From Morganella morganii H1r (lineage in GTDB: Bacteria; Pseudomonadota; Gammaproteobacteria; Enterobacterales; Enterobacteriaceae), in assembly GCF_000633515.1 (NCBI RefSeq), contig NZ_AYMP01000014.1, positions 248,001 through 312,000 of the forward strand: a DNA stretch of 64,000 bases, given 5' to 3'. Below, piece by piece: positions 21,167 to 30,792 of the stretch (position 1 is the first letter of the stretch; every line of letters starts with the position of its first letter). The translations under genes were made by a program, and so were the position numbers. Under the pieces are notes generated by a model that saw only the letters and a list, made by a program, of their open reading frames with translations, was not told where the DNA came from and did not search any database.

Positions 21167-21190
21167 TTTTACTGACAGTTAATGACTGAA

Positions 21191-21222
21191 AACCTGCACT
21201 CACCGGAGTGCAGGTTTTTTTT
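21191..21222 (+). terminator. Terminator after tdcC
   Basis: ACCTGCACTC/GAGTGCAGGT stem followed by nine or more T residues. Confidence 0.9.
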
Positions 21223-21313
21223 TGCGACGTCATCTTCTCCCCGCATCCGGGATAAAATTCATGCTATGGTAAAGACATCATCCGTATAATAAATGGAATA
21301 AACAGGAGCTTGT

Positions 21314-21934
21314 ATGAATGTTATTGATGCTGTACGCCAGCGCAGAGCAACCAAGAAGTTTGATCCTGATTTTGTGATCCCGCTGAATGAAAAAAAAGCC
21401 TTGTTGTCACTGGCGATGGAAAATGCCCCGAGTGCCTTTAATCTTCAGCACTGGCGTCCGCTGCTGGTGGAAGATCCGGCACAACGCCGCAACATCCGCA
21501 AAGTGGGCTGGGATCAGCCGCAGATGACGGATGCTTCCATGCTGGTGATTTTATGTGGCGATATCGCGGCCTGGAGTTCCCGCACCCGTGAAATCTGGCA
21601 TGATGCGGATCCGCTGGTGCGGGATTTTATGGTCAGTGCGGTTGATAACTACTATCGCGGTAAACCGGAAACCCAGCGTGATGAAATTATGCGCAGTGCC
21701 GGTATTTTTGCCCAGACCCTGATGCTGCTGGCAAAAGAGCAGGGATATGACAGCTGTCCGATGGACGGATTTGATTTTAATGCGGTGGCTGAAGTCATTG
21801 ACCTGCCGGAAAACTATGAAATCTGCCTGATGGTGGCGATTGGTAAATCCGCAGGTGAGCCTTATCCGCGTACCGGTAAACTGCCTTTTGACCAGCTGGT
21901 CAGCATTGATCGTTTTCACCCTGACATGCCGTAA
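21314..21934 (+). CDS. Nitroreductase-family oxidoreductase
   Basis: A 206-residue FMN-dependent nitroreductase-family protein. It begins NVIDAVRQRRATKKFDPDF, the usual family opening with the FMN-contacting RRATKKF, has APSAFNLQHWR (the PSxxNxQPW equivalent, FMN contact), and has SCPMDGFD near the C-terminus. It stands alone with a good AGGAG site. The physiological substrate cannot be inferred. Confidence 0.87.
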   Translation: MNVIDAVRQRRATKKFDPDFVIPLNEKKALLSLAMENAPSAFNLQHWRPLLVEDPAQRRNIRKVGWDQPQMTDASMLVILCGDIAAWSSRTREIWHDADPLVRDFMVSAVDNYYRGKPETQRDEIMRSAGIFAQTLMLLAKEQGYDSCPMDGFDFNAVAEVIDLPENYEICLMVAIGKSAGEPYPRTGKLPFDQLVSIDRFHPDMP

Positions 21935-22150
21935 CATTATCTGTCTGTCTCCGGCTGCTGTCTCCCGGCAGCCATCTTCTTCTATCCCTTCTGTTTCTGT
22001 TGAATCATCACTGAAATCAATTTTTAATAACGAAATATATTTATAATATTCAGTCTCTTATCTAAAAAACATCATCTTTATTAAATAACGGTTTAACTGG
22101 TGCTTGTATAATTTCGGTAAATTTATTGAAAATTCAGAAAGGAGTTCTGT

Positions 22151-22840
22151 GTGATTTCAGTATTAGTGGCAAATACGAATGAATTTTACCGTGCAGGGAT
22201 TGGTGCCATTATCACGGCAACACAAGGTATGAAAATAGCAGGAGAGGTCAGGGACAGTGCCACTGCGGTGCGCTGGTGCCGTGATAATCATGCTGATGTG
22301 GCGCTGATTGATATCGGCTTTCCGGTGATGAGTGGCCTGGATGCCGCAAAAAAAATTACCCGCTATACCTCAGAAACCAAAGTGGTCATCCTGACAGATG
22401 AACACAGCCTGATTTCACCGTATAAAGTGATGAACAGTGGTGCAGCGGGATATTTGTATCAGAACAGTGACAGTGAGGATTTACTGCACGCCATCCGGAT
22501 TATCAGCCGGGGCCAGCGTTATGTGGCACCGGATATCGCCCAGCAGACCATTCTTGACACCCGCCTGCATGCACATGACAGCAACCCGCTGGATAAACTG
22601 AGCCACCAGGAGCGTCAGGTGATGGTCATGATAGCGCAGGGCATTAAAGTCACACAAATTGCTGACAAAATGTGTCTCAGCAGCAAGACGGTGAACAGTT
22701 ATCGATATAGAATATTTAATAAGCTGAATATTGATGGTGATATTAAACTCACCCATCTGGCACTGCGCTACGGGCTGATCCATATTGACAGCGTGGTGCC
22801 ATTCGTACCTGCGGAGGGCAGCAGGCGCGATACACGATGA
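22151..22840 (+). CDS. uvrY: UvrY/SirA-like response regulator with degenerate receiver
   Basis: The position just upstream of uvrC and the LuxR-type HTH (KLSHQERQVMVMIAQGIKV, then SSKTVNSYRYRIFNKLNI) identify this as UvrY, the BarA partner that activates Csr small RNAs. It starts at GTG with GGAG upstream. The receiver domain keeps the phospho-acceptor D54 and T82, but the acidic pair (DD at 8-9 in E. coli) is N8-T9 and the conserved lysine 104 is Gln. Phosphorylation would therefore be impaired or different. It may act without phosphorylation. Confidence 0.87.
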   Translation: MISVLVANTNEFYRAGIGAIITATQGMKIAGEVRDSATAVRWCRDNHADVALIDIGFPVMSGLDAAKKITRYTSETKVVILTDEHSLISPYKVMNSGAAGYLYQNSDSEDLLHAIRIISRGQRYVAPDIAQQTILDTRLHAHDSNPLDKLSHQERQVMVMIAQGIKVTQIADKMCLSSKTVNSYRYRIFNKLNIDGDIKLTHLALRYGLIHIDSVVPFVPAEGSRRDTR

Positions 22841-22877
22841 CTGAATTAACGCCGAAAACAGAGAGTTTGTATTCCGT

Positions 22878-24725
22878 ATGGAAAAACCGGTTGTGACTGA
22901 ATTTGATGCGAAAGCATTCTTAAAAACTGTAACCAGCCAGCCCGGAGTGTACCGGATGTATGATGCTGAAGGTACAGTGATTTATGTCGGGAAAGCCAAA
23001 GATCTGAAAAAACGGCTTTCCAGCTATTTCCGTACGCAGGTTTCGGGGAAAAAAACCGAGCAGCTGGTTAAAAACATTGCTCAGATAGATGTCACAGTGA
23101 CGCATACGGAAACGGAGGCGTTACTGCTGGAACATACCTATATCAAAAAATATCAGCCGCGTTACAACGTGTTGTTGCGTGATGATAAATCCTATCCCTA
23201 TATCTATCTGAGCAGCAATGACAAGCATCCGCGGCTGGCTGTTCACCGCGGGGCCAAACACGCCAAAGGGGAATACTTCGGGCCGTTTCCGAACGCTTAT
23301 GCTGTGCGTGAAACGCTGGCGCTGATGCAAAAATTGTTCCCCGTCCGTCAGTGTGAGGACAGCGTCTACCGCAACCGCTCCCGCCCGTGTCTGCAGTACC
23401 AGATTGGCCGCTGTCTGGGGCCGTGTGTCAAAGGGCTGGTGAGTGATGAGGATTACGACAGAGAAGTGAACCTGGTCCGCCTGTTTCTGGAAGGTAAAGA
23501 TCAGCAGGTGCTGACAGAACTGGTGGAAAAAATGGAGCAGGCCAGTCAGGCGCTGCGTTTTGAGGAAGCTGCCCGCCTGCGGGATCAGATTCAGGCTGTT
23601 CGCGCTGTTACTGAAAAACAGTTTGTCACCGGATCCGGTGATGACCTGGATGTTGCCGGTGTTTATTTTGATGCCGGTCTGGCCTGTATTCATGTCCTGT
23701 TTATCCGCAACGGACGGGTACAGGGAAGCCGCAGTTACTTCCCGAAAGTCCCGGCCGGTACGGAACCGGATGAAATTGTACAAACCTTTATCGGCCAGTT
23801 CTATCTCCAGGGCAGTGAGAACCGCTCATTACCGGATGATATCCTGCTGGATTTCCCGTTACCGGAAAAAGAGATTATGGAGGAAACGCTGTCTCAGTTT
23901 GCCGGACGGCGGATCCTGATTCAGCCAAAACCGCGCGGTGACCGCGCCCGTTATCTGAAGCTGGCACACACCAATGCCGTTACCGCGCTGATGACAAAAC
24001 GGGCGCAGCAATCCACTATTGCGACACGTATGAAAGCCCTGTCAGAACTGACCGGCATTGAAGCCATTAACCGCATGGAATGTTTTGATATCAGCCATAC
24101 CATGGGTGACCAGACAGTGGCTTCCTGTGTGGTTTTTGACAGCAACGGGCCGGTGAAATCGGAATACCGCCGTTACAATATCACCGGTATCACACCGGGG
24201 GATGACTATGCGGCGATGGATCAGGTACTGCACCGCCGTTACGGCAAACATATCGGTGACGAAAAAATCCCCGATATTATTTTTATCGACGGGGGCAAAG
24301 GTCAGCTCGGTAAAGCGATTGAAGCCTTTGCCGGCCTGGATGTGGACTGGGATAAAAACAGACCAAAACTGATCGGGGTAGCGAAGGGCAGTGACCGTAA
24401 AGCGGGGCTGGAAACCCTCTTTTTTGCTGCCTCGGGGGAAGGGATGGCATTGCCGCCGGACTCACCGGCGCTGCATGTGATCCAGCATATCCGTGATGAA
24501 TCTCACAATCATGCGATCACCGGCCACCGGCAGCGCAGGGCAAAAGTCAAAAACACCAGTGCGCTGGAATCGATAGAGGGCATCGGGCCGAAACGGCGGC
24601 AAATGCTGCTCAAATACATGGGCGGGTTACAGCCGCTGCGTAACGCCAGTATTGATGAAATCGCCAAAGTCCCGACTATCTCGTATGCACTGGCGGAAAA
24701 AATTTATCATGCGCTTAAGCATTAA
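22878..24725 (+). CDS. uvrC: Excinuclease ABC subunit C
   Basis: The dual-incision nuclease of nucleotide excision repair. The N-terminal GIY-YIG domain holds [19 protein letters not shown] (about residues 22-40). A UVR motif for UvrB lies at about 205-240 ([20 protein letters not shown]), followed by the RNase H-like nuclease domain ([10 protein letters not shown]) and C-terminal helix-hairpin-helix repeats ([14 protein letters not shown]). Length 615 (E. coli 610). It lies 37 nt after uvrY, as in other gammaproteobacteria. Confidence 0.95.
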   Translation: MEKPVVTEFDAKAFLKTVTSQPGVYRMYDAEGTVIYVGKAKDLKKRLSSYFRTQVSGKKTEQLVKNIAQIDVTVTHTETEALLLEHTYIKKYQPRYNVLLRDDKSYPYIYLSSNDKHPRLAVHRGAKHAKGEYFGPFPNAYAVRETLALMQKLFPVRQCEDSVYRNRSRPCLQYQIGRCLGPCVKGLVSDEDYDREVNLVRLFLEGKDQQVLTELVEKMEQASQALRFEEAARLRDQIQAVRAVTEKQFVTGSGDDLDVAGVYFDAGLACIHVLFIRNGRVQGSRSYFPKVPAGTEPDEIVQTFIGQFYLQGSENRSLPDDILLDFPLPEKEIMEETLSQFAGRRILIQPKPRGDRARYLKLAHTNAVTALMTKRAQQSTIATRMKALSELTGIEAINRMECFDISHTMGDQTVASCVVFDSNGPVKSEYRRYNITGITPGDDYAAMDQVLHRRYGKHIGDEKIPDIIFIDGGKGQLGKAIEAFAGLDVDWDKNRPKLIGVAKGSDRKAGLETLFFAASGEGMALPPDSPALHVIQHIRDESHNHAITGHRQRRAKVKNTSALESIEGIGPKRRQMLLKYMGGLQPLRNASIDEIAKVPTISYALAEKIYHALKH

Positions 24726-24934
24726 TAAACAGGGCTTATCGGTATGGCAAACGAGAGAATTTTTTCAATAACAGCGGTGAGTTATCCGTAACTGTGGTAG
24801 TATGGTGTTATCCGGTAGGATTGCGCAGAACCTGAAAATCACGCAACGTGCCCCGGAATCAGCGGGGCGGTAATATTGTGCCGGCAGATGCGCAAGCGGC
24901 TTTTTCATCTGACTTATAAAATAATGGCTCCGTT

Positions 24935-25483
24935 ATGCGATTAAATATCCCTACATGGCTGACTCTGTTTCGCGTTATCCTGATACCGTTCTTTGTCCTT
25001 GCCTTCTATTTACCGTTCAGTTGGGCACCGGTTGTCAGCGCCGCTATTTTTGTCATTGCTGCGATGACAGACTGGTTTGATGGTTTCCTTGCCCGCCGTC
25101 TGAAGCAAACCACCCGTTTCGGGGCCTTTCTGGATCCTGTCGCGGATAAAGTGATGGTGGCGACTGCACTGGTACTGGTAACAGAGGATTATGCGAGCTG
25201 GTGGATAACACTGCCTGCCATCACAATGATTGCCCGTGAAATTATTATCTCATCACTGCGTGAATGGATGGCGGAGCTGGGCAAACGTAACAGCGTTGCC
25301 GTTTCCTGGATGGGTAAAGTCAAAACCACGGCACAAATGGTGGCGCTGGTGGGGCTCATCTGGAAGCCGAATGACCTGACGGAAATTGCAGCTTTCATCC
25401 TTTTCTACATTGCAATGATCCTGACTTTCTGGTCCATGTTCCAATATTTACGCGCGGCATGGGCGGATTTGAGTGAAGCCTGA
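24935..25483 (+). CDS. pgsA: Phosphatidylglycerophosphate synthase
   Basis: An inner-membrane CDP-alcohol phosphotransferase that makes phosphatidylglycerol phosphate from CDP-diacylglycerol and glycerol-3-phosphate. The catalytic motif D-x2-DG-x2-AR-x8-G-x3-D-x3-D is present as [10 protein letters not shown] followed by [10 protein letters not shown]. The N-terminus [20 protein letters not shown] is typical. Length 182 as in E. coli. It follows uvrC and precedes the tRNA-Gly/Cys/Leu operon. Confidence 0.95.
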   Translation: MRLNIPTWLTLFRVILIPFFVLAFYLPFSWAPVVSAAIFVIAAMTDWFDGFLARRLKQTTRFGAFLDPVADKVMVATALVLVTEDYASWWITLPAITMIAREIIISSLREWMAELGKRNSVAVSWMGKVKTTAQMVALVGLIWKPNDLTEIAAFILFYIAMILTFWSMFQYLRAAWADLSEA

Positions 25484-25504
25484 TCGATATGCTGTAAAAA
25501 ACAG

Positions 25505-25561
25505 CGAACGATCATTTTTCATGAATTAAGCGGTTGACTCACAGCGTGAAATCAGTAGAAT
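25505..25561 (+). promoter_or_regulatory. Promoter of the tRNA-Gly/Cys/Leu operon
   Basis: A -35 box TTGACT at 25534-25539 and a -10 box TAGAAT at 25556-25561 with 16-bp spacing. The upstream element CGAACGATCATTTT (25505-25518) is the same 14-mer seen before the tRNA-Val/Lys operon. Confidence 0.8.
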
Positions 25562-25625
25562 GCAACGCATCCGAACGACACAGCGGTTTACGAAAACAAA
25601 TAAGTAAATCAGTAAGTTCAGAGAT

Positions 25626-25701
<76 letters not shown>

Positions 25702-25702
25702 G

Positions 25703-25776
25703 GGCGCGTTGGCAGAGTGGCCATGCAGCGGATTGCAAATCCGTGTACCTCGGTTCGACTCCGGGACGCGCCTCCA
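25703..25776 (+). tRNA. tRNA-Cys (anticodon GCA)
   Basis: A 74-nt cloverleaf starting GGCGCGTTGGCAGAG with anticodon GCA in CGGATTGCAAATCCG and encoded CCA. It begins one base after tRNA-Gly. Confidence 0.95.
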
Positions 25777-25782
25777 TATTCA

Positions 25783-25869
25783 GCCCAGATGGTGAAATCG
25801 GTAGACACAAGGGATTTAAAATCCCTCGGCCGCAAGGCTGTGCGGGTTCAAGTCCCGCTCTGGGCACCA
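25783..25869 (+). tRNA. tRNA-Leu (anticodon TAA)
   Basis: An 87-nt tRNA with a long variable arm, starting GCCCAGATGGTGAAATCGGT, anticodon TAA in GGGATTTAAAATCCC, and encoded CCA. The Gly-Cys-Leu order matches E. coli glyW-cysT-leuZ. Confidence 0.95.
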
Positions 25870-25912
25870 TATAGAAATTCATTGATTTTTCAGTGAGTTA
25901 GCGTTAAAAGAG

Positions 25913-25938
25913 AGCGACCTTTACGGTCGCTTTTTTTG
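25913..25938 (+). terminator. Terminator of the tRNA-Gly/Cys/Leu operon
   Basis: AGCGACC/GGTCGCT stem and a T7 run. Beyond it, up to about 26270, I see no further gene or repeat. Confidence 0.85.
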
Positions 25939-26272
25939 TGCTTTAAATCACATTTCAGAATATCCGTTCAGAATATAAATTTTATATATTGAATGAATAT
26001 TCATCATTTCTGATTACCCACCACCGGAACAACCTGAATTTTCCTGTCATATCTGGCTGTCTGAGTAATGCTTTTGTGCCCGGATATTGTCTGTTTCTCC
26101 TGCAGCGTTCCTTTCATTGTCATGAAATACATGACTAACTGTAATCATGATAAGCGGGCAATACGAGAGACAGAACAGCGGTCCATTGCTAAATAGTCAT
26201 AGCGGTTATAACAAATTAGCCCGGTAAAAATGCCGGGCGGGTAAAATTACTTATCAATAAGTAAGTTGTATA

Positions 26273-26680
26273 TTAACTCCCACGATAGGTAGAGTATCCA
26301 TATTGGCTTAATAATAGTGGTATATGATAATGCTGGCTTGTATCCTCTATGTTGAACTCAACGGGAATTTCAGGAAAAAAGCTATTTAAATTGTGACTGT
26401 TAAAATACTCACCGGTTTTAAATGTAACCCGGTATATTCCTTTTTCTTCATTGATATTGTCTGGCCAGAGTTTTTTTATTCTGCCGTCATTGTTCGTCTT
26501 TGCAGTGTTCAAAACATGCCAGCGTTCGCCTTGTTTTTGCTCCAGTACTACGTTGACGTTGCTTGCCGGAGTCCCTGATTGTTGATTCAGTATATGCACA
26601 CTTAAAAGGTCAGAAGCAAAACCTGTAACTGGTAAAATTAATGAAGAGTATAAAAAGACTGATAATATATTTTTTTTCAT
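26273..26680 (-). CDS. Periplasmic 5-hydroxyisourate hydrolase
   Basis: A 135-residue transthyretin-like hydrolase that opens 5-hydroxyisourate in uric-acid breakdown. It has a signal peptide (residues 1-22, ending GFAS). The three active-site regions are visible: [15 protein letters not shown] with a histidine, a central Arg-containing GRIKKLWPD, and the C-terminal YRGS tetrapeptide that defines HIU hydrolases. It matches the periplasmic E. coli HiuH type. No other urate gene is nearby. Confidence 0.9.
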   Translation of the reverse strand: MKKNILSVFLYSSLILPVTGFASDLLSVHILNQQSGTPASNVNVVLEQKQGERWHVLNTAKTNNDGRIKKLWPDNINEEKGIYRVTFKTGEYFNSHNLNSFFPEIPVEFNIEDTSQHYHIPLLLSQYGYSTYRGS

Positions 26681-26934
26681 TAAATATTCCTATTGTATTT
26701 GCGATGTTCACCGGGATTATAATATTGTTGTTGGCTATATATCCTTACAAAAGGATTACAATTTTGTCATACTGAATATCAGCGGCTATAACTAATAAAA
26801 TGATTAATATGGGTTTATATGTTATTACCGGTGAAAAAATATACTGCAGAACTAAAATAATCCATCACAAAGCCAGCTGCGCAGAGTGCGCAAAAAACCG
26901 CGCAAAATAAAGTGTACACTGCGCAGAAAAAAGA

Positions 26935-27091
26935 ATGCCAAATGAACCTGTGCGCAATAGCAATATACCGGATATGCAGGCACGGTTTGTTACTGAGTAT
27001 CTTACCGATCTGAACCGGACAGCTGCATATAAAAGAGCAGGGGGAAAAAGGTGAGGGGTATAACGCCTGCGTAAGCGCGGGTCAGTTATAG
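26935..27091 (+). pseudogene. Phage terminase small-subunit relic
   Basis: An ATG at 26935 opens a frame reading PDMQARFVTEYLTDLNRTAA then YKRAG, which has the look of the N-terminal helix-turn-helix of phage terminase small subunits (xxQxxFVxEYLxDLNxTxAxxRAG). That frame stops at 27052-27054. A one-base shift at the G5A5 run continues it as GEKGEGYNACVSAGQL before a stop at 27089. It is therefore a short, frameshifted fragment. No other phage gene is recognised around it. Confidence 0.6.
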
Positions 27092-27268
27092 TCCGCTACC
27101 GTACGGATGAGTTTTTAGGAATTGTGAACCAACGATGCGGAAAACCCGGCAATAATCAGCTTCCCGCAGAATTATCCGAATATGCTCTCACGATTATCCG
27201 GAAGCATTTACTTATGTTTATATTTTGCGATAATTCCGGACAGGATGCTAACATAAAGGAACTATAAC

Positions 27269-27955
27269 ATGAGTAAATTAAATCTATTAGTAATAGGGTT
27301 AATGTTTGGATGCACAACAGGAAGTGCTTTAGCATCAACCAGTAATGAAGGTTATTATGGTGCAGCGAGACTTTCTAAGGTATGGCAAAAAGCAGACAGC
27401 ATGGATACCAGCAGCAGGCCTGGTATTGGTCAGTTTGTCTCTGGTGATGATAAGGATGATTTCTATAATGCATCACTTGCTGCGGGTTATCAGTATGGTA
27501 ATGGCTGGAGGACAGAAGCTGAGTATACGTTTAATAAAAAAGCAGAGTACACCAGTGGTTCAACGGCTTTTCCGGCTAGTTTTAATCACCATAAAACAGA
27601 ATCACAGCGTTTGATGTTAAATGCTTACCGTGACTATGAAATTTATCAGGGAATTTCTGTTTATGGCACTGTAGGTATCGGTATTGCAAAAGTGAAATCA
27701 TCAGGATGGCAAGGGAATACTACACGCCAATATGCCGGCAATACCGATACTAATTTGGCGTATTCTCTTGGTGCAGGTTTCAGTTATGAGCCTATCGACA
27801 AACTTAATTTTGACTTAGGTTACCGTTACATCGATTCAGGAAAAACTGAGAGTGGCATGAACCGTTTTGCAAATGCCCGGGGCTTACAAGACGAACAAAT
27901 GAAAGCGCACCTTAAATCACAAGAAATTACATTTGGCATCAGATATTTATTTTGA
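27269..27955 (+). CDS. Outer-membrane beta-barrel protein (opacity/Ail-like)
   Basis: A 228-residue protein with a signal peptide (residues 1-23, ending ALAS). Alternating strand-like segments follow: YYGAARLSKVWQ, ASLAAGYQYGNGWRTEAEYT, YSLGAGFSYEPIDKLNFDLG. It ends EITFGIRYLF with the terminal Phe used by the BAM machinery. This is an eight-strand barrel of the opacity/Tia-Hek type, which can act in adhesion. Codon use is AT-richer than the core genes and it sits in accessory DNA. Confidence 0.85.
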   Translation: MSKLNLLVIGLMFGCTTGSALASTSNEGYYGAARLSKVWQKADSMDTSSRPGIGQFVSGDDKDDFYNASLAAGYQYGNGWRTEAEYTFNKKAEYTSGSTAFPASFNHHKTESQRLMLNAYRDYEIYQGISVYGTVGIGIAKVKSSGWQGNTTRQYAGNTDTNLAYSLGAGFSYEPIDKLNFDLGYRYIDSGKTESGMNRFANARGLQDEQMKAHLKSQEITFGIRYLF

Positions 27956-27990
27956 TATTTTTATCGTGTTTACCTCATCGGTTATGTCAT

Positions 27991-28020
27991 AGGAATAGCT
28001 AACTTTTGTTAGCTATTCCT
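27991..28020 (+). terminator. Terminator after the porin-like gene
   Basis: AGGAATAGCTAAC/GTTAGCTATTCCT, a perfect 13-bp stem with a TTTT loop. From here to about 28457 I see no gene, repeat or recognisable relic. Confidence 0.75.
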
Positions 28021-28457
28021 GATTACCGCTGCCGGATCCATATTTAACGTTGACCATTCCATTCAACGGTCTGCCTGTAAACAATCAGACCTAAAATGTC
28101 CTGTCGCATACCAATAAAAATATTATTTTTAATAACACTTCTATAAATATGGACATGTCTGTTTTGCAGGATTCGGTGGTATTTTAAACCTGCAATAACA
28201 AGTGAAATCAGGTTTACGCAAAAAGTACACTGAACCCGTCAAAAGCAATACTCATTCCGGGCAATATGCCCGCTTATTTTGTCACTTATTTGTTATCAGA
28301 AAACCGGAAGCAGCTTCGGAGTGATGCTTCTAAAGCAGCCGCGAGAAAAAAGCGTTTGAGATGATAAAAAACGGGTACAGACAAGAAATTGTTCCCGGAT
28401 TCTGTAATGCCGGCGATAAGGTCAGAAAATTATAACCGGCAGAGTATGACCGTTGTG

Positions 28458-28982
28458 TTATGGCTCAGATTGTAATATCCGGCACCGGAATATTGCGGGG
28501 GCATGTATTTTCTGAAATGCTTCGAGACACGTAATTTTTTCAGTCAGGTTCTTTTTTTCATCACGGGATAATAAATTAACAGAATTATCTGTGATCAATG
28601 CGGAATGATAATAACGAAGGGCTGTTTGTAAATCTCTGCCGGAAAGTGTACAACCACCGGGGTTATTTTTACTGTCTGTCAGCATCATAAGATTTGCATC
28701 GGTGTAATTAATGATCATTTGCGGTGACGGATAACGAAGCAAATTCTCAGAAAAGAATTTGATTGCGGATGTGTAATTTTTATTGTGCATAGCATCAAAT
28801 GCCAAATCGTTAAACTCTGAAAATAACGGATTATCCGGCGTAATTTTTGCTTGCCTGAGGCTGGAAATTACCAATTCTGTATTCACTGCATCCGGTGGGG
28901 AACGCAGTACAGCCGGACCGGTATCAGCGGAAGCAGAAAGGAATATGCTCCACAGAAATAACACCGAAAATAACGGTTTCAT
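28458..28982 (-). CDS. Secreted protein of unknown function
   Basis: A 174-residue protein with a signal peptide (FSVLFLWSIFLSASA). The mature part is mainly helical (FNDLAFDAMHNKNYTSAIKF, LQTALRYYHSALITDN) and may be TPR-like, with three cysteines near the C-terminal half that could form disulfides. Not recognised. It stands alone in the accessory region. Confidence 0.6.
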   Translation of the reverse strand: MKPLFSVLFLWSIFLSASADTGPAVLRSPPDAVNTELVISSLRQAKITPDNPLFSEFNDLAFDAMHNKNYTSAIKFFSENLLRYPSPQMIINYTDANLMMLTDSKNNPGGCTLSGRDLQTALRYYHSALITDNSVNLLSRDEKKNLTEKITCLEAFQKIHAPAIFRCRILQSEP

Positions 28983-29245
28983 TATGTAAAAATAGCCTTT
29001 TATTGATTATCTCTTCTTAAGATTAATCAATTAGTGATCTTATGTAAATATTTGGTCAGCAAATGAAGTAATATTATTATTCTTCTGTTAATTATACCGA
29101 AAAAAAAGAAATAGCCAAATAAAAAGATGGAAATGAAAATATTATGCGTCTGATTTTGGTCGGTCATGGTTGTATTAATAATATATAATGCACGATGGTG
29201 TTTATATTGAAAAACGGAATAACAATACAAAGCCAGAGGTGCCAG

Positions 29246-29671
29246 ATGGATAATACATCACCGGATAATGCCCAGATCCGTGAGTTTGTGGCTCGCTTAA
29301 AAACAGTGACCGGCTCACGGTTTTTCCACTATCTGAATGATAAACAGGTTAAAACCACGTGTCTGATGTGCGGGTATAATGGCAGGCAGGTTATAGATGA
29401 AACAAACTATACAACAGCGCAGGACAGGCTGGATAACAAACCTCCGCATACGTTCGTCACATTTTATTACCACACTCCGGGAATTCCGGCAGACAGTATA
29501 AACCATTATTATTATCGTCTTATCTGCGATAACTGTGGTTTTGTTACTCAGCACAGTGCCAGATATGTCATAAACTGGCTGGATGAAGAAGCACGCCGGA
29601 AACAACATCTGACGGATGCTGAATGGGTTAATGTGCCGGAACAGACTATTGCAGAACCGGACGGAAAATAA
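29246..29671 (+). CDS. Zinc-ribbon-like protein of unknown function
   Basis: A 141-residue cytoplasmic protein with two CxxC pairs, TTCLMCGYNG (about residue 35) and LICDNCGFVT (about 100), the pattern of a single zinc ribbon with a long insert. An AGAGG site precedes the ATG at 29246. The C-terminal part is charged. Not assigned to a known family. Confidence 0.6.
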   Translation: MDNTSPDNAQIREFVARLKTVTGSRFFHYLNDKQVKTTCLMCGYNGRQVIDETNYTTAQDRLDNKPPHTFVTFYYHTPGIPADSINHYYYRLICDNCGFVTQHSARYVINWLDEEARRKQHLTDAEWVNVPEQTIAEPDGK

Positions 29672-29860
29672 TCGCACATATCATACCGGGCGATAACGTC
29701 CGGTTTGTTCTTTTCTGTATTCCTTCGACTGTGTTTTTAATCATCATCTTCTTGCTCTGCCATCAGAATATTGTGATTTTTAAGAACTTTACTTTACCTT
29801 AACGGCAAGGTTCAATGTCATACGCAGAATTACCTGCGGGAAAAGGTGAGCGGAGGGGAT

Positions 29861-30028
29861 ATGGAAGATGGTTTAATGGTTATTGCAGGACTGGCGCTTA
29901 TTGCCGCTGCAGCCGGTTTGGTAAAGCCTTCTCTGGTGGGTATGAAGAGCCGCATTGGTGCAGTATTGGGTTATCTTGTTATCTTTATTATTTTTTTAGT
30001 ACCCGCGTTAATACTGATGCCGGACTGA
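29861..30028 (+). CDS. Small two-helix membrane protein
   Basis: A 55-residue protein starting MEDGLMVIAG after a strong GGAGG site. It has two hydrophobic helices (LMVIAGLALIAAAAGLV and AVLGYLVIFIIFLVPALIL) joined by KPSLVGMKSRIG. Function unknown. Confidence 0.55.
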   Translation: MEDGLMVIAGLALIAAAAGLVKPSLVGMKSRIGAVLGYLVIFIIFLVPALILMPD

Positions 30029-30175
30029 TGAAATAATATCTGAATTGTTCAGATATTGTGGAGAGAATTTTATTAAATGTAAATAGGGTAAAGTTATTCT
30101 TCATTGCATTGACCTTTCCCTTGGGGCAACCTTTATGATTGATTCCATCAACCAAATACAAAAAAGGAATTAATC

Positions 30176-30544
30176 ATGAAAAAAAAACTTGTTATCACTG
30201 CTCTGTTATCCGGCATTATGACATTCGGGGCAGCGGCAAATCCGGTATTATTAAGTGGTGATATGCATGCGGTTACCACGCCAGTACAGAAAGAACTGGG
30301 TGATTCTATGATGCGTATGCATGATGATATGGCAAAAACATTGTCTGAGCAAAATGCGGATATTGCTTTTGCTGAAGGTATGATTGCTCATCATAAAGGG
30401 GCCGTTGAAATGGCGCAGATTGAGCTGAAATACGGTTCAGATCCTGAGATGCGTAAGTTAGCTCAGGAAATTATTGATGCTCAGGGGCCGGAAATAAAGC
30501 AGATGCAGGATTGGCTTAAAAATAATAAGCCGGCAAAGAAATAA
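30176..30544 (+). CDS. DUF305-family periplasmic protein (probable metal binding)
   Basis: A 122-residue secreted protein with a signal peptide (residues 1-21, ending GAAA). The mature helical bundle carries the DUF305 signature MIAHHKGAVEMAQIEL and is rich in Met and His (GDMHAV, MMRMHDDM). CopM-type proteins of this family bind copper or silver. One terminator follows at 30561. Confidence 0.85.
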   Translation: MKKKLVITALLSGIMTFGAAANPVLLSGDMHAVTTPVQKELGDSMMRMHDDMAKTLSEQNADIAFAEGMIAHHKGAVEMAQIELKYGSDPEMRKLAQEIIDAQGPEIKQMQDWLKNNKPAKK

Positions 30545-30560
30545 ATATTTAATAATAATG

Positions 30561-30590
30561 GCGGCATCTCTTTTCAGATATGCCGTTTTT
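30561..30590 (+). terminator. Terminator after the DUF305 gene
   Basis: CGGCAT/ATGCCG stem with inner partly paired arms, followed by TTTTTG. It separates DUF305 from the csy operon, which therefore has its own promoter. Confidence 0.65.
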
Positions 30591-30792
30591 GTGTCACTGC
30601 CTTTAATTTTATTTATTAAATTCCATTCAGATCGCAAAAAAATATCACGGTGCTTAAAAAAACACAACTCCGGTAGACAATACTCTTTTAAGAGCATATT
30701 AAATATCCCGTCAGCTGATGAAAATTAATTCAGTGCCATACTAAACCCTCTGCATTATTATCAGGTTAAATTATTTAAGAAAAGGATATTCT

